NCBI GenBank assembly: GCA_030647205.1 | Contig: JAUSJO010000008.1 | Coordinates: 1-64,000, forward strand | DNA length: 64,000 nucleotides | Direction of reading: 5' to 3' | Source of the DNA: a bacterium | Lineage (GTDB): Bacteria; Patescibacteria; CPR2; UBA1875; JAJYID01 | Part shown: one piece after another, positions 16,967 through 25,084 of the stretch | Layout of the letters: the number at the start of each line of letters is the position of its first letter | Numbering within the stretch: the stretch's first letter is position 1 | Made by a program: the position numbers and the translations under genes | Notes under the pieces: generated by a model | Seen by the model: only the letters and a program-made list of their open reading frames with translations | What the model was told of the DNA's origin: nothing | Database searches by the model: none

Positions 16967-17288
16967 AAAAAAGGAAAAGGGCCCATTTACATGGGCCCCT
17001 TGTTTGGAGGCTAGACTAGTGTTCATATTATATCAATGAATTTGCCGGCAGGCATTACGCACTAGTCGTCTCCTGTCTTACACTATCTCTTGATGCTGTG
17101 TGTTTCTTTCTGTTCTGTGTTCTTTGTTCTTCGATCTTCTGGTGCTGAACTTTCAACTAATGACCCATGATGTTTCCAAACAGTGTGTATCTACTCTCAA
17201 GGTACGGTACTCTCATTATTCATAATTTATTTAAATTATGAATATTTGTTTCGCTGGATTACGGGAGTGCCGGCTCTCCTACCAGCGT
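16967..17288 (-). ncRNA. Structured ncRNA array unit 6
   Basis: The promoter is TTGACA (17321-17316), 16 bp, TATAAT (17299-17294). The outer stem CGCUGG/CCAGCG (17282-17287 with 17252-17257) lies almost at the predicted 5' end, around UAGGAG-AGCCGGCA-CUCC. The body includes the inverted repeat CATAATTTATTTAAATTATG (17221-17240) and a CTAGACTAGTG/CACTAGTCG pair. The terminator GGGCCCAT/ATGGGCCC (16979-16998) is followed by TTTTCCTTTTTT. Its promoter is back-to-back with the rpsU promoter 48 bp away. Confidence 0.8.
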
Positions 17289-17368
17289 CTTAGATTATAG
17301 CACTATTATTTAAAATGTCAATACTTTTATGGTTAGGCTGAGACTCCCCATTTTGCAAAGAATAAGCC

Positions 17369-17397
17369 TTGAAAATAGGCAAAAATCGTGCTATTAT
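17369..17397 (+). promoter_or_regulatory. rpsU promoter
   Basis: TTGAAA (17369-17374), 17-bp spacer, then TATTAT (17392-17397) with an extended TG one base upstream. It drives rpsU and probably the yqeY-ybeY-adk-map run, and is divergent from the promoter of ncRNA unit 6. Confidence 0.75.
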
Positions 17398-17442
17398 GGG
17401 GTTTCTAATTTAAAAACACTTTTTAAGGAGGTGATTTACACA

Positions 17443-17655
17443 TTGCAGACTGTTATCAGAAAAGATAAGGAGACTTTTGAAAATCTTATGCGAAGATTTA
17501 ACAGAAAAGTCTTGCAAAGCGGTACGTTAACTACGGCCAGAAAAAAACAGTATCACGCGAAAGCGATATCAAAAACAGAACAGCGCTCGATAGCCATCAG
17601 GAAAAAGGCTAGAAAAGATTACAAAATCAAACAGCAACTATATAAAGGACTTTAA
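17443..17655 (+). CDS. rpsU: Small ribosomal subunit protein bS21
   Basis: The protein is 70 aa and highly basic. The start is TTG at 17443, set 9 bp after a very strong AAGGAGGTGA; the frame is open further upstream (17329), but the family length and the ribosome site fix this start. The sequence TVIRKDKETFENLMRRFNRKVLQSG matches the bS21 core (helical RNA-binding protein of the 30S platform near the anti-SD), and a Lys/Arg-rich tail follows. First gene of a translation/maturation run. Confidence 0.92.
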   Translation: MQTVIRKDKETFENLMRRFNRKVLQSGTLTTARKKQYHAKAISKTEQRSIAIRKKARKDYKIKQQLYKGL

Positions 17656-17660
17656 AACCT

Positions 17661-18110
17661 TTGAGTATATCCGAAAACATCGATACTGACTTGAAACAGG
17701 CGCTTAAGAACAAAGAAGAACTTAAGTTGTCTGTTTTAAGGATGCTAAAAACCGCCTTGAAAAATGCCGAGATCGCAGCGAAGGGAATATTATCTGACGA
17801 AGATGCGATGAAGGTTCTAAATACTCAAGCCAAGCAGAGAAAAGACGCGATAGAGCAGTTTACAAAAGGTGATAGAAGCGACCTAGCGGATAAAGAAAAG
17901 GCCGAGCTTGAGATTATTGAAGCATATCTGCCCGAAAAAATGGGTGAGGATGAAATACGAAAAATCGTTCAGGCAAAAATAGATGAAGCGGGTAACGATC
18001 TAAACTTTGGAAAAATCATGGGAACGGTAATGAAAGATGTAGGACAAGGCGCCGATGGCCAACTAGTCAGGACAGTACTTACAGAGGAAATCGAAAAGAA
18101 AAATGGCTAG
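17661..18110 (+). CDS. GatB/YqeY domain protein
   Basis: The protein is 149 aa with a TTG start 5 bp after rpsU. It matches the YqeY family: an N-terminal helical part (DLKQALKNKEELKLSVLRMLKTALKNAEI) and a C-terminal tail domain (AYLPEKMGEDEIRKIVQ ... GKIMGTVMKDVGQGADG). This is the domain that binds tRNA in GatB; the stand-alone form is common next to rpsU in bacteria and its exact role is unsettled. It overlaps ybeY by 8 bp. Confidence 0.9.
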   Translation: MSISENIDTDLKQALKNKEELKLSVLRMLKTALKNAEIAAKGILSDEDAMKVLNTQAKQRKDAIEQFTKGDRSDLADKEKAELEIIEAYLPEKMGEDEIRKIVQAKIDEAGNDLNFGKIMGTVMKDVGQGADGQLVRTVLTEEIEKKNG

Positions 18111-18498
18111 CATAAATGTTGTTGGGGACTTTTTTAAAAGCGGTCTCACCGAGGCAGAGATAGAAAGTGCGGTGGAGGCCGTTTTTGATGTTTTAGGGAA
18201 ATCTAAGGGTATAAATGTTGCGTTTGTCGAGGCTGAAAATATTCAAAAAGAGAATTTAAAATATAGGCATATCGATAAACCAACAGACGTACTCTCATTT
18301 GATTATGAGGATGAGGGAGATATTCTCTTGTGTCTCGAGATTATTGATAAATATAAAGAAGGCGAGAGCTTAAAAGAGGCCACAACAAAGACACTTATAC
18401 ATGGCGCGCTTCACCTTTTTGGTCATGACCATGAAAACGACAAAGATCATGCTATAATGGAAAAAATGGCAAAAGAAATATTCGGGAGGTTAAAATGA
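18103..18498 (+). CDS. ybeY: Endoribonuclease YbeY
   Basis: The protein is 131 aa. The hallmark zinc site H-G-x-L-H-L-x-G-H-D-H is present as HGALHLFGHDH near residues 101-111, with TDVLSFDYED upstream as in the family. YbeY acts in 16S rRNA 3' maturation and ribosome quality control. It overlaps its neighbours on both sides (8 bp with the YqeY gene, ATGA with adk), indicating one operon. Confidence 0.93.
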   Translation: MASINVVGDFFKSGLTEAEIESAVEAVFDVLGKSKGINVAFVEAENIQKENLKYRHIDKPTDVLSFDYEDEGDILLCLEIIDKYKEGESLKEATTKTLIHGALHLFGHDHENDKDHAIMEKMAKEIFGRLK

Positions 18499-19127
18499 GA
18501 GATGTATTACTGCTTTTTGGCATGCAGGGTTCAGGTAAGGGAACTCAAGGCGAGAGAATTAAAGAAAGATATGGCAGATTTACCGATGTTATCGTTGGCC
18601 AACTTCTAAGGGAAGGAGCAAAAACTAACCCCGAGATGCAGGCGCTAATGAAAACAGGCAAACTTTTTCCCAATCCTATGATTGAGGCGGTTATTGAAGA
18701 GAGGATTAAAACGATTCCCGAAGACGAACGAATTATTTTTGATGGTTTTCCAAGATCTGAAATCCAGCTTGAGATATATGAGAATCTAGCGAAGAAACAT
18801 GGTTTTAAATCTCTGGCTGTTGATATAATCATAACTGAAGAAGAAGCGCTCAAAAGACTAAGTAAGAGGTATGTTTGTCCGCAGTGTGACTATGTAGCCA
18901 TTGGTTCTGGAAAATGTCCTAAGTGTGGCGCGGATCTGGAGAAAAGGGTAGATGATCAGGATGAAACGGCCGTAAAGCAGAGAATTAGTATCTTTAAGAA
19001 AGATACAAGGCCAATTATGGATTATTTTAAGCAAGAAGGTGAACTTATCGAAGTAGATGGTGTGGGCACATTTGATGAAGTGACGGAGAGGATATTTAAG
19101 AAACTCGATGATTACTATAAAAAGTAA
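18495..19127 (+). CDS. adk: Adenylate kinase
   Basis: The protein is 210 aa and converts ATP + AMP to 2 ADP. The P-loop GMQGSGKGTQ is at residues 8-17, the AMP-binding FDGFPRS near 76-82, and a zinc-type LID with four cysteines (CPQC ... CPKC, near 130-152) as in Gram-positive-like Adk. The C-terminal DGVGTFDEVTERIF fits. It overlaps ybeY by ATGA and map by 20 bp. Confidence 0.95.
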   Translation: MRDVLLLFGMQGSGKGTQGERIKERYGRFTDVIVGQLLREGAKTNPEMQALMKTGKLFPNPMIEAVIEERIKTIPEDERIIFDGFPRSEIQLEIYENLAKKHGFKSLAVDIIITEEEALKRLSKRYVCPQCDYVAIGSGKCPKCGADLEKRVDDQDETAVKQRISIFKKDTRPIMDYFKQEGELIEVDGVGTFDEVTERIFKKLDDYYKK

Positions 19128-19854
19128 AAGAGAAATTGAAACAATGAGAGAGGGCGGCCATATTTTAGCCGCCATTTTAGAAGATACCAAAAACTACTGC
19201 AAGGCCGGCATGCCAACGAAAGAACTAGATAAATACGCGGGACGTTTATGCTTGAAGTATGGAGTAAAGCCGGCATTTAAGGGTTATCTCGACTTCCCTG
19301 CCAACATCATAGTTTCTTTAAATGATGAGATTGTGCACGGACTTCCCTCTGATGAAAAGGTTATTATGGACGGAGATCTTGTGTCTTTGGACTTCGGAGT
19401 GCTTCACAAAGGATTATATACTGATGCGGCCATAACCTTTGGTGTTGGTGATATTGATCCTTTGAAAAAGAAACTGATTGAGGTTGTAAAGAAATCATTT
19501 TTCGCTGGTGCGAAGAAAATAAAAGATGGTGCGTATCTTGGCGATGTATCGGCTGAAATTCAAAAATATATAGAAAGTCGCGGCTTCTCGGTAATCCGCT
19601 GTCTTGCAGGACATGGGATTGGCAAGAATATCCATGAAGAGCCGACTATACCGAACTTTGGCAAGAAAAAAACGGGAGTTATATTGAAAGAGGGTATGGC
19701 TCTTGCTATAGAGCCGATGATAGCCGAAAAAAGTTATGAGCTCGAGATTGACCCCGATGGCTGGACATACAGGACGGTTGATGGAGGATTAAGTGCCCAC
19801 TTTGAACATACTTTGGTTGTTACGAAAAAGGGATATGATATTTTAACTCAATAA
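19108..19854 (+). CDS. map: Methionine aminopeptidase, type I
   Basis: The protein is 248 aa and removes the initiator Met from nascent proteins. The dimetal ligands are visible: D in LDFGVLHKG, D in YTDAAITF, H in AGHGIGKNIHE, E in AIEPMI, and E in HFEHTLVV. The start at 19108 overlaps the end of adk and gives MITIKSKREIETMREGG, the usual N-terminus. It ends the rpsU operon; a 433-bp gene-free stretch follows. Confidence 0.95.
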   Translation: MITIKSKREIETMREGGHILAAILEDTKNYCKAGMPTKELDKYAGRLCLKYGVKPAFKGYLDFPANIIVSLNDEIVHGLPSDEKVIMDGDLVSLDFGVLHKGLYTDAAITFGVGDIDPLKKKLIEVVKKSFFAGAKKIKDGAYLGDVSAEIQKYIESRGFSVIRCLAGHGIGKNIHEEPTIPNFGKKKTGVILKEGMALAIEPMIAEKSYELEIDPDGWTYRTVDGGLSAHFEHTLVVTKKGYDILTQ

Positions 19855-20287
19855 GTTCTCGTCATTCTGGTTTGACCAGAATCTAATTCATTTATCCACT
19901 TTTGTCTGGGCAAAAGTGGAGCAAAACCCACCGACTAGCACTACGAAATAGATAAAACTAATAAAAATTTATCATTCAAAACAGCAACCACTCCGTTTAA
20001 TACTGCTTTTGTCCTCCGGAACATTCTAAATTTTTAAGTTTTATTAACTATTTCTCTGTGATGTCGGGAATACCAAATCCTCTCTTTGAAAAAATCATGC
20101 CGGAAAATACGTGTTCATTTCATCCGATAGTCGCAACTCGTTTCTAGTTTATTATTTTGGATATTTGAATTTGATTGAGCATTGAGCGTTGGAGCTTGAT
20201 ACTTAATCTTTCTCTTTGTCTTTGCAAATTTATGAAATACGTATATAATTTTAAAGTAAAATAATTAAATTCAAAGATAATCAATTT
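19855..20287 (+). repeat. Gene-free stretch with diverged copy of dispersed repeat (copy A)
   Basis: It begins with an inverted repeat CATTCTGG/CCAGAATC (19862-19883), then TTATCCACTTTT ... AAAAGTGGAGCAAAA, and later blocks GTGATGTCGGGAA (20059-20071) and CTTTGAAAAAATCATGCCGG (20084-20103). These blocks recur near 31.3 and 33.4 kb, although here the last two are in reversed order. No credible gene lies in it. A possible ftsA promoter -10 TATAAT is at 20244-20249 with only a weak -35. Confidence 0.65.
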
Positions 20288-21514
20288 ATGGCTAAGAAAG
20301 AAGAAATATTCGTCGGACTTGATATAGGCAGTTTCAAAATCACAACTGTTGTGGGTAAAACTGACGAAGAAGGTGAACTGAACATTATCGGCGTCGGAAC
20401 ATCCTTCAATACGGGTGTCAGGAAGGGAATAGTCAACGAAATCGAGGAAACTGTCAGCGGCATTTCCGAAAGCATGGAGACGGCGGAGAGAATGGCGGGG
20501 GTTCAGCTGGATAGTGCCACTATAAACATAAACGGAAGCCATATATCCTCTTTTAACTCTAAGGGCGTGGTTGCGGTTGGTAAAGCCAATCAAGAAGTAA
20601 CCTACGAGGACACTATTCGTGTAGATGAGGCAGCTCAGGCGGTACAAATACCCACAAATAAAGAGATTTTGCATGTTATTCCGCGAGTTTATAGCGTTGA
20701 CGGGCAAGAAGGAGTAAAAGATCCTATCGGAATGACGGGTATTCGTCTTGAGGGCGAAGTCCAGATAGTAACTGTTTCAGAGCCAGCTGCAAAGAATTTG
20801 AAAAAATGTGTTTCCCAAGCTGGTATACAGGTTGAAGATATTATTGCTAGTCCCCTCGCGGCTTCAAAGGCAGTAACTTCCAAACGGGAAAAGGAACTCG
20901 GATGTGTGGTTATCGATATTGGTTCCAGTACTACCGGACTAATAGTCTATGAAGACGAAAGACCACTTTATGTAAGTGTATTGCCTGTTGGATCTGCCCA
21001 CATCACAAACGACATTGCTATCGGGCTTAGAACTTCTATAGATGTTGCTGAAAAAGTTAAACTCAAATATGGCACATCACTACACAAAACAGTGCCGGAA
21101 AGAGAAAAGATAGATCTTTCTGAAATAGATATGAATGAAGAGGGAATAATCCCCAGAAGACACGTTGCTGAGATTATAGAGGCAAGGCTGAGCGAAATAT
21201 TCACACTAATTAAAAATGAGCTTCGTAAGATTAACCGTGACGGGCAGCTTCCTGCCGGAGCAGTACTTACCGGTGGCGGCGCGAAACTTGAAGATATAGA
21301 TCAAGTGGCTAAAAACATACTGAAACTGCCTTGCGTGATAGGGAAACCACACAATCTAAAAGGTATGGTTGATAAGATTTATGATCCGAGGTTTTCTACC
21401 GCGGTTGGTCTGATGCTTTATCAACTGGAAGAAACTGAACATACCGGTGGAAGCAAACAGGTCGGCCTGGCGTTTTCAAAGATCAAAAAAGTTTTCAAAA
21501 CCTTTATGCCGTAG
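20288..21514 (+). CDS. ftsA: Cell division protein FtsA
   Basis: The protein is 408 aa, an actin-fold protein that anchors FtsZ to the membrane. VGLDIGSFKITTVVG (phosphate 1), the SHS2/1C-domain region (INGSHISSFNSKGVV), CVVIDIGSSTTGL (phosphate 2) and VLTGGGAKLEDID (adenosine motif) are all present. The C-terminus KIKKVFKTFMP is the usual amphipathic membrane-targeting helix. FtsZ is encoded 1.6 kb downstream, with one unknown gene between. Confidence 0.95.
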   Translation: MAKKEEIFVGLDIGSFKITTVVGKTDEEGELNIIGVGTSFNTGVRKGIVNEIEETVSGISESMETAERMAGVQLDSATININGSHISSFNSKGVVAVGKANQEVTYEDTIRVDEAAQAVQIPTNKEILHVIPRVYSVDGQEGVKDPIGMTGIRLEGEVQIVTVSEPAAKNLKKCVSQAGIQVEDIIASPLAASKAVTSKREKELGCVVIDIGSSTTGLIVYEDERPLYVSVLPVGSAHITNDIAIGLRTSIDVAEKVKLKYGTSLHKTVPEREKIDLSEIDMNEEGIIPRRHVAEIIEARLSEIFTLIKNELRKINRDGQLPAGAVLTGGGAKLEDIDQVAKNILKLPCVIGKPHNLKGMVDKIYDPRFSTAVGLMLYQLEETEHTGGSKQVGLAFSKIKKVFKTFMP

Positions 21515-21540
21515 AATTTCTTTAAATATTCTTTTAAAAA

Positions 21541-21590
21541 TGGTATAATAAAACTCTGAAATTAAGGAGGAGGGAGTGATCCCTGCCTTT
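21541..21590 (+). promoter_or_regulatory. Extended -10 and leader hairpin upstream of unknown gene
   Basis: TGGTATAAT (21541-21549) is an extended -10 element. About 20 bases on, AGGGA-GTGA-TCCCT (21571-21584) is followed by GCC and five T, which looks like a small intrinsic terminator within the leader. An SD-like AAGGAGG (21563-21569) with GTG at 21576 could encode a 7-residue peptide. An attenuator or leader peptide is possible; unproven. Confidence 0.4.
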
Positions 21591-21646
21591 TTAGTTTAGT
21601 AACTATATTTTGTAAATCATATGAAGCAAGGCGAAAGGAGCTAGTA

Positions 21647-22771
21647 ATGGGTCTTGTTATCAAAAGTGGTTGGTCAAAGGGAAGCAAAGAATTGGGAAAA
21701 GTGAATGGGTTGGCTGTTTGTAACGGAGATATTGTGGCTTTACACGGCGACCGCCAAATCCTTCACTGCGATGATGTTCATAATGTTTCAATCTTTAATG
21801 ATCTCCTGCCGATGGATGTATGGGTAGGCAAGAAGATAGAGGGAATTTATCCTATTGAAGGATCTAGCATGGTTATGGGTCCGGGATCTCCGACATTCCA
21901 CGATGATAGTAATGTACTTATCATGCATTTCACGGACGGGTCAAAAAGCGCACTCTTTGCGGAAGGTAGTATGCTTGTAGGGACTTCCGATAAGCGAGAA
22001 GATCCCGACATGGATCTTCTCGTTAAGGCGGGGATATTGAGCGCTGAGGATAAGGCCGAACGTGTAGAAGAGATAAGGGCCAAATCAGGACTCGAAAAAA
22101 CCATATCCTCATCCATAAAAGAGCGTGGAAGGATGCAGAGTCAGCTTCCAGGGGCGGGTCGTAAGGAAGGAAGGGAGATCTATAAAACGATAAAACTCCT
22201 GGAAAGTCAGATAACCGAAGCTAGATCTAAGAAAGATGGTAAATGGAAATGGGCCGGTTACTCCTTTGACTGCGAGGTGCTTCTGAATTTTGTCCCGGGG
22301 ATGGTAGATATTCTCGACTGGAGGAGCAAAAATGCCAACGGATATAGAAGCTACCTAAAGACAGATCAACTCCTTAAGCCTCAGGACCGTGAGATTGTAG
22401 CGATTCACAAGATCTTTGAGGCAAGCGAAAATCCTAAAGATCGATCTCAGAATGTATATTCTCTCGAGTTTCCGGGGCGCCTCTTCAGTCTTCCTTTTGG
22501 GATATGTAACGGCCAATGGCTTGAGTTTTCTCTTCATGGTCTGAAAACAGCAGGGCTCGTTCCCGCGGAAGAAATATCACGGATCAACGATGAAATAAAG
22601 AAAGCTGCGGAAGAACAAGATAAGGAAGATGATACCGGAGAGCGTCTTGATGATCTGTACAATGAACTCGATGAGTTCGATCTTGGCGAGAAAAGGACAC
22701 GTGAGATATTCGCTGAAATCGCTTCTCTTGAAGCTAGTCAAGACGGTGAAGTTGCCGAAAAGATGGGCTAG
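21647..22771 (+). CDS. Conserved-looking hypothetical protein, 374 aa
   Basis: I do not recognise it. The ATG at 21647 has a good AAAGGAG. The N-terminal ~115 residues look beta-rich (LVIKSGWSKGSKELGKVNGLAVCNGDIVALHGDRQ ..., later VLIMHFTDGSKSALFAEG). The middle is charged and helical (LSAEDKAERVEEIRAKSG). The part near 205-300 is mixed, with aromatic residues, and the last 60 residues are very acidic and coiled-coil-like. There is no signal peptide or TM. It sits between ftsA and ftsZ, with its own promoter, leader and terminator, so it need not be a division gene. Confidence 0.8.
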   Translation: MGLVIKSGWSKGSKELGKVNGLAVCNGDIVALHGDRQILHCDDVHNVSIFNDLLPMDVWVGKKIEGIYPIEGSSMVMGPGSPTFHDDSNVLIMHFTDGSKSALFAEGSMLVGTSDKREDPDMDLLVKAGILSAEDKAERVEEIRAKSGLEKTISSSIKERGRMQSQLPGAGRKEGREIYKTIKLLESQITEARSKKDGKWKWAGYSFDCEVLLNFVPGMVDILDWRSKNANGYRSYLKTDQLLKPQDREIVAIHKIFEASENPKDRSQNVYSLEFPGRLFSLPFGICNGQWLEFSLHGLKTAGLVPAEEISRINDEIKKAAEEQDKEDDTGERLDDLYNELDEFDLGEKRTREIFAEIASLEASQDGEVAEKMG

Positions 22772-22821
22772 AGATAGTTCGAATACTCCGGCGTAAGTGC
22801 CTATGCATATCATGATTTACG

Positions 22822-22854
22822 AAAAGGGGACCCTGCCTAGGGGGTCCCTTTTTT
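22822..22854 (+). terminator. Rho-independent terminator
   Basis: GGGACCC (22827-22833) / GGGTCCC (22842-22848) stem followed by six T. It ends the 374-aa gene. Confidence 0.85.
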
Positions 22855-23144
22855 GCTTTAATTCTTCATGATTTTCATTGTGGATATCAATAAAAAATTT
22901 TAAAAATAAAACATTTTTAAAAAATGCAAAAGTGAAAAATAAGTTACTTTTGTTCTTGCTTTGAGCAAATAATTAGAACAAAACCAAAAAAACTATTGCA
23001 TCGAGTATAAAAAAGATATACACTTATTTTCGGATGTTGAGAGAAAGTTATTTGGACTTAGATGTTTGAGAAAATTAATACTAATTTAATGAAAGCTTTG
23101 GCCTCTTTGCTGAAGACTTTCTAAATGATGAGGGGTACAAGAGC
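22855..23144 (+). promoter_or_regulatory. AT-rich ftsZ upstream region
   Basis: About 290 bp without a gene, very A-rich. It includes a single DnaA-box-like TGTGGATAT near 22878 and a possible TTGCAT ... TATACA promoter near 22996-23023 with a short spacer. SD-like GAGGGG lies just before the ftsZ ATG. I see no repeat or RNA structure beyond this. Confidence 0.4.
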
Positions 23145-24224
23145 ATGGCAGAAATCAAGCCTAGTATGGAGGCGTTTGCGCAAATAAAAGTTGTTGGCGT
23201 TGGCGGTTCCGGAATCAATGTTATAGATAGAATGGTAGAAACCGGAGTCAAAGGGGTCGAGTTTATCGGTATCAATACTGATACTCAGAACCTACAGTCC
23301 AGTAAAGCCACAAAAAAGATTCATATAGGAAAAACTATTACCAGAGGTCTCGGTGCCGGTGCTGACCCTGAAGTCGGTCAGAAAGCAGCCGAAGAGTCAA
23401 GTGAAGAGATAGAAGAAGCGCTAAAAGGCGCTGATATGGTATTTGTCACTTGTGGTGAAGGCGGCGGAACCGGAACCGGTGCAGCTCCTGTTGTAGCTTC
23501 TATAGCCAGACAGGTTGGGGCGCTTACAGTTGGTTTTGTTACCAAACCATTTGGTTTTGAAGGTGAAAAGAGAAAAAGAGCAGCTGAAGAAGGTGTAGAA
23601 GAGCTAAAAGAGCATGTTGACACCCTCATTACTATCCCAAACGATAGACTTTTACAGACAATTGAGAAAAAAACTACCATGCTTGATGCATTTTCTGTTG
23701 TTGATGATGTTTTAAGACAAGGTGTCGCAGGTATTTCTGATTTAATTACAGTCCACGGACTTATCAACGTCGACTTTGCTGACGTTAAAATGATAATGTC
23801 TAACGCCGGATCTGCCCTTATGGGTATCGGCATGGGAAGCGGCGAAAACAGAGCAGTTGAAGCAGCCAGAAAAGCTATCAACTCTCCACTCCTTGAGCTT
23901 TCAATCAATGGAGCAAAGGGTGTCCTATTCAACGTAACCGGTGGAGCTGATCTTGGAATGTTTGAGATAGATGAGGCAGCTAAAGTTATTACCGAAGCGG
24001 TTGATCCTGATGCAAATATCATATTTGGTGCCGTTATCGACCCAAGCCTATCAAATGAGCTTAAAATCACTGTCATCGCAACAGGTTTTGAAGGTCCAAA
24101 AACTACATCAGTCGGAGCTATCGATTCTGCAAAGACTATATTTGAAGAGAGTAATGCTTTTGAAGAGGAAGAGCTTGATGATGAGCTGGAAATTCCGGCC
24201 TTCATCAGAAAAAGAATGGAATAA
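23145..24224 (+). CDS. ftsZ: Cell division GTPase FtsZ
   Basis: The protein is 359 aa, a tubulin-like GTPase forming the Z-ring. The N-terminal VVGVGGSGINVIDRM block, the signature GGGTGTG at about residues 107-113, the synergy region NVDFADVKMIMSNAG, and the GTPase domain end (VIATGF) are all present. The C-terminal peptide is DDELEIPAFIRKRME, close to the usual D-x-I-P-x-F-L-R tail that FtsA binds. Confidence 0.97.
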   Translation: MAEIKPSMEAFAQIKVVGVGGSGINVIDRMVETGVKGVEFIGINTDTQNLQSSKATKKIHIGKTITRGLGAGADPEVGQKAAEESSEEIEEALKGADMVFVTCGEGGGTGTGAAPVVASIARQVGALTVGFVTKPFGFEGEKRKRAAEEGVEELKEHVDTLITIPNDRLLQTIEKKTTMLDAFSVVDDVLRQGVAGISDLITVHGLINVDFADVKMIMSNAGSALMGIGMGSGENRAVEAARKAINSPLLELSINGAKGVLFNVTGGADLGMFEIDEAAKVITEAVDPDANIIFGAVIDPSLSNELKITVIATGFEGPKTTSVGAIDSAKTIFEESNAFEEEELDDELEIPAFIRKRME

Positions 24225-24244
24225 ATTACGAAGTACGAATAGGA

Positions 24245-24270
24245 AAAAAGCCCCGGAAACGGGGCTTTTT
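24245..24270 (+). terminator. Bidirectional terminator between convergent genes
   Basis: AGCCCC (24249-24254) / GGGGCT (24261-24266) with an A-run before and a T-run after, so it works for ftsZ on the plus strand and for the minus-strand cluster ending at 24291. Confidence 0.85.
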
Positions 24271-24290
24271 AGGTACTATTTCCGATTGGG

Positions 24291-24800
24291 TTATGAGGCC
24301 TCGCGCCACTCTTTGCGATTACCGACTCTTTGAACAAAGTCGATTATGGCATCGGCGCCTCTTTTGCTGTATTCACCGCAGTAGAAATGTGGCTGGCTGA
24401 AGTCGCAATTTTCATAGCCAGGAACGTGAAGGACCTTCTTTTGAAAGCCAGCAGTTTGAATCGCTTCTATGGCCCTGACGGCATCTAGTTCGGAAAGGTC
24501 AGCAGCGAAGAAGCATTCTCTGGGGATCCGGAAATCGCCGGGCTCCTCCTCTTCATAAACCATTTCCCGAGCTATCGATCCTGCCAGTTTGGCAAAGTGG
24601 TCTATTTGGCTAATTCCGTTGAAAGAAAGCTGGCCGCAGTAGAGATAAGGAATATTATTATCGAGTCCCAGAGAATCCTTGACATGTAGCAGATTGATTT
24701 TGAACCCTTCATCCTGCAAGACCCTGAAAGCCTCAACAGCGTCAGGTTCTCGAAGGTCGCAGACTAAAAAGACTCCTCTTTTTTCAATTTCTATGCCCAT
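24291..24800 (-). CDS. Hypothetical protein with two tandem homologous domains
   Basis: The protein is 169 aa; ATG with AAAGGAG upstream. It contains an internal duplication: residues ~9-75 and ~92-160 share the pattern x-D-L-x-E-x-D-A-V-x-A-x-x-x-L/I-Q-x-x-G-F ... L-H-V ... Y-C-G-x-x-S-x-x-G-x-x-x-I-x-x-F. Each half looks like a small alpha/beta domain ending with a Y-C-G motif. No family is recognised. It overlaps the upstream minus-strand gene by 10 bp. Confidence 0.8.
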   Translation of the reverse strand: MGIEIEKRGVFLVCDLREPDAVEAFRVLQDEGFKINLLHVKDSLGLDNNIPYLYCGQLSFNGISQIDHFAKLAGSIAREMVYEEEEPGDFRIPRECFFAADLSELDAVRAIEAIQTAGFQKKVLHVPGYENCDFSQPHFYCGEYSKRGADAIIDFVQRVGNRKEWREAS

Positions 24801-25027
24801 TTTTTCTCCTTTTCCAGTTCTTCGTCAACATAATTCAAGATGTCGTCTAGGCCATATCTACGCTCATTACTCCCGTCCTCTAGCTGTATAAAGGGAAGAT
24901 GCACATGCCTTGCTAGTTCTTTAACTGTCGGAACAGTTTTGATCTCGACATTGGGGATCTTTTGAAGCGCTTCAACTGCTTGGCGGTTTGCTTCCATGTC
25001 AGCGCTAATTGCCATCAGAATAATCAT
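24791..25027 (-). CDS. Small hypothetical alpha/beta protein, 78 aa
   Basis: ATG at 25027 is preceded by AAGGAG. The start MIILMAISADMEANRQAVEALQ suggests a beta strand followed by a helix, then VEIKTVPTVKELARHVHLPFIQLEDG, a pattern recalling a glutaredoxin- or thioredoxin-like half domain without cysteines. It may be related to the two-domain protein next door. It is the middle gene of a three-gene minus-strand cluster. Function unknown. Confidence 0.75.
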   Translation of the reverse strand: MIILMAISADMEANRQAVEALQKIPNVEIKTVPTVKELARHVHLPFIQLEDGSNERRYGLDDILNYVDEELEKEKKWA

Positions 25028-25084
25028 TTTTCTCCTTAAGCTGGAATTTGACCTTATTTCGCTATTTCTTATAGTTTGCCTGGT

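Noticed and set aside
15151..16968. Short plus-strand ORFs inside the RNA array (for example 15227-15466, 15442-15681, 15945-16240, 16615-16968)
   Set aside because: They run through promoters, terminators and paired stems, lack ribosome sites and have non-protein-like composition.
15400..17290. Regularly spaced palindromic repeats as a CRISPR array
   Set aside because: Units are 300-400 bp apart, the repeats are imperfect, promoters and terminators accompany each copy, and there are no cas genes.
23378..24205. 275-aa antisense ORF over ftsZ
   Set aside because: It is a shadow of the highly biased ftsZ coding frame; the Ser/Ala-rich product has no motif.
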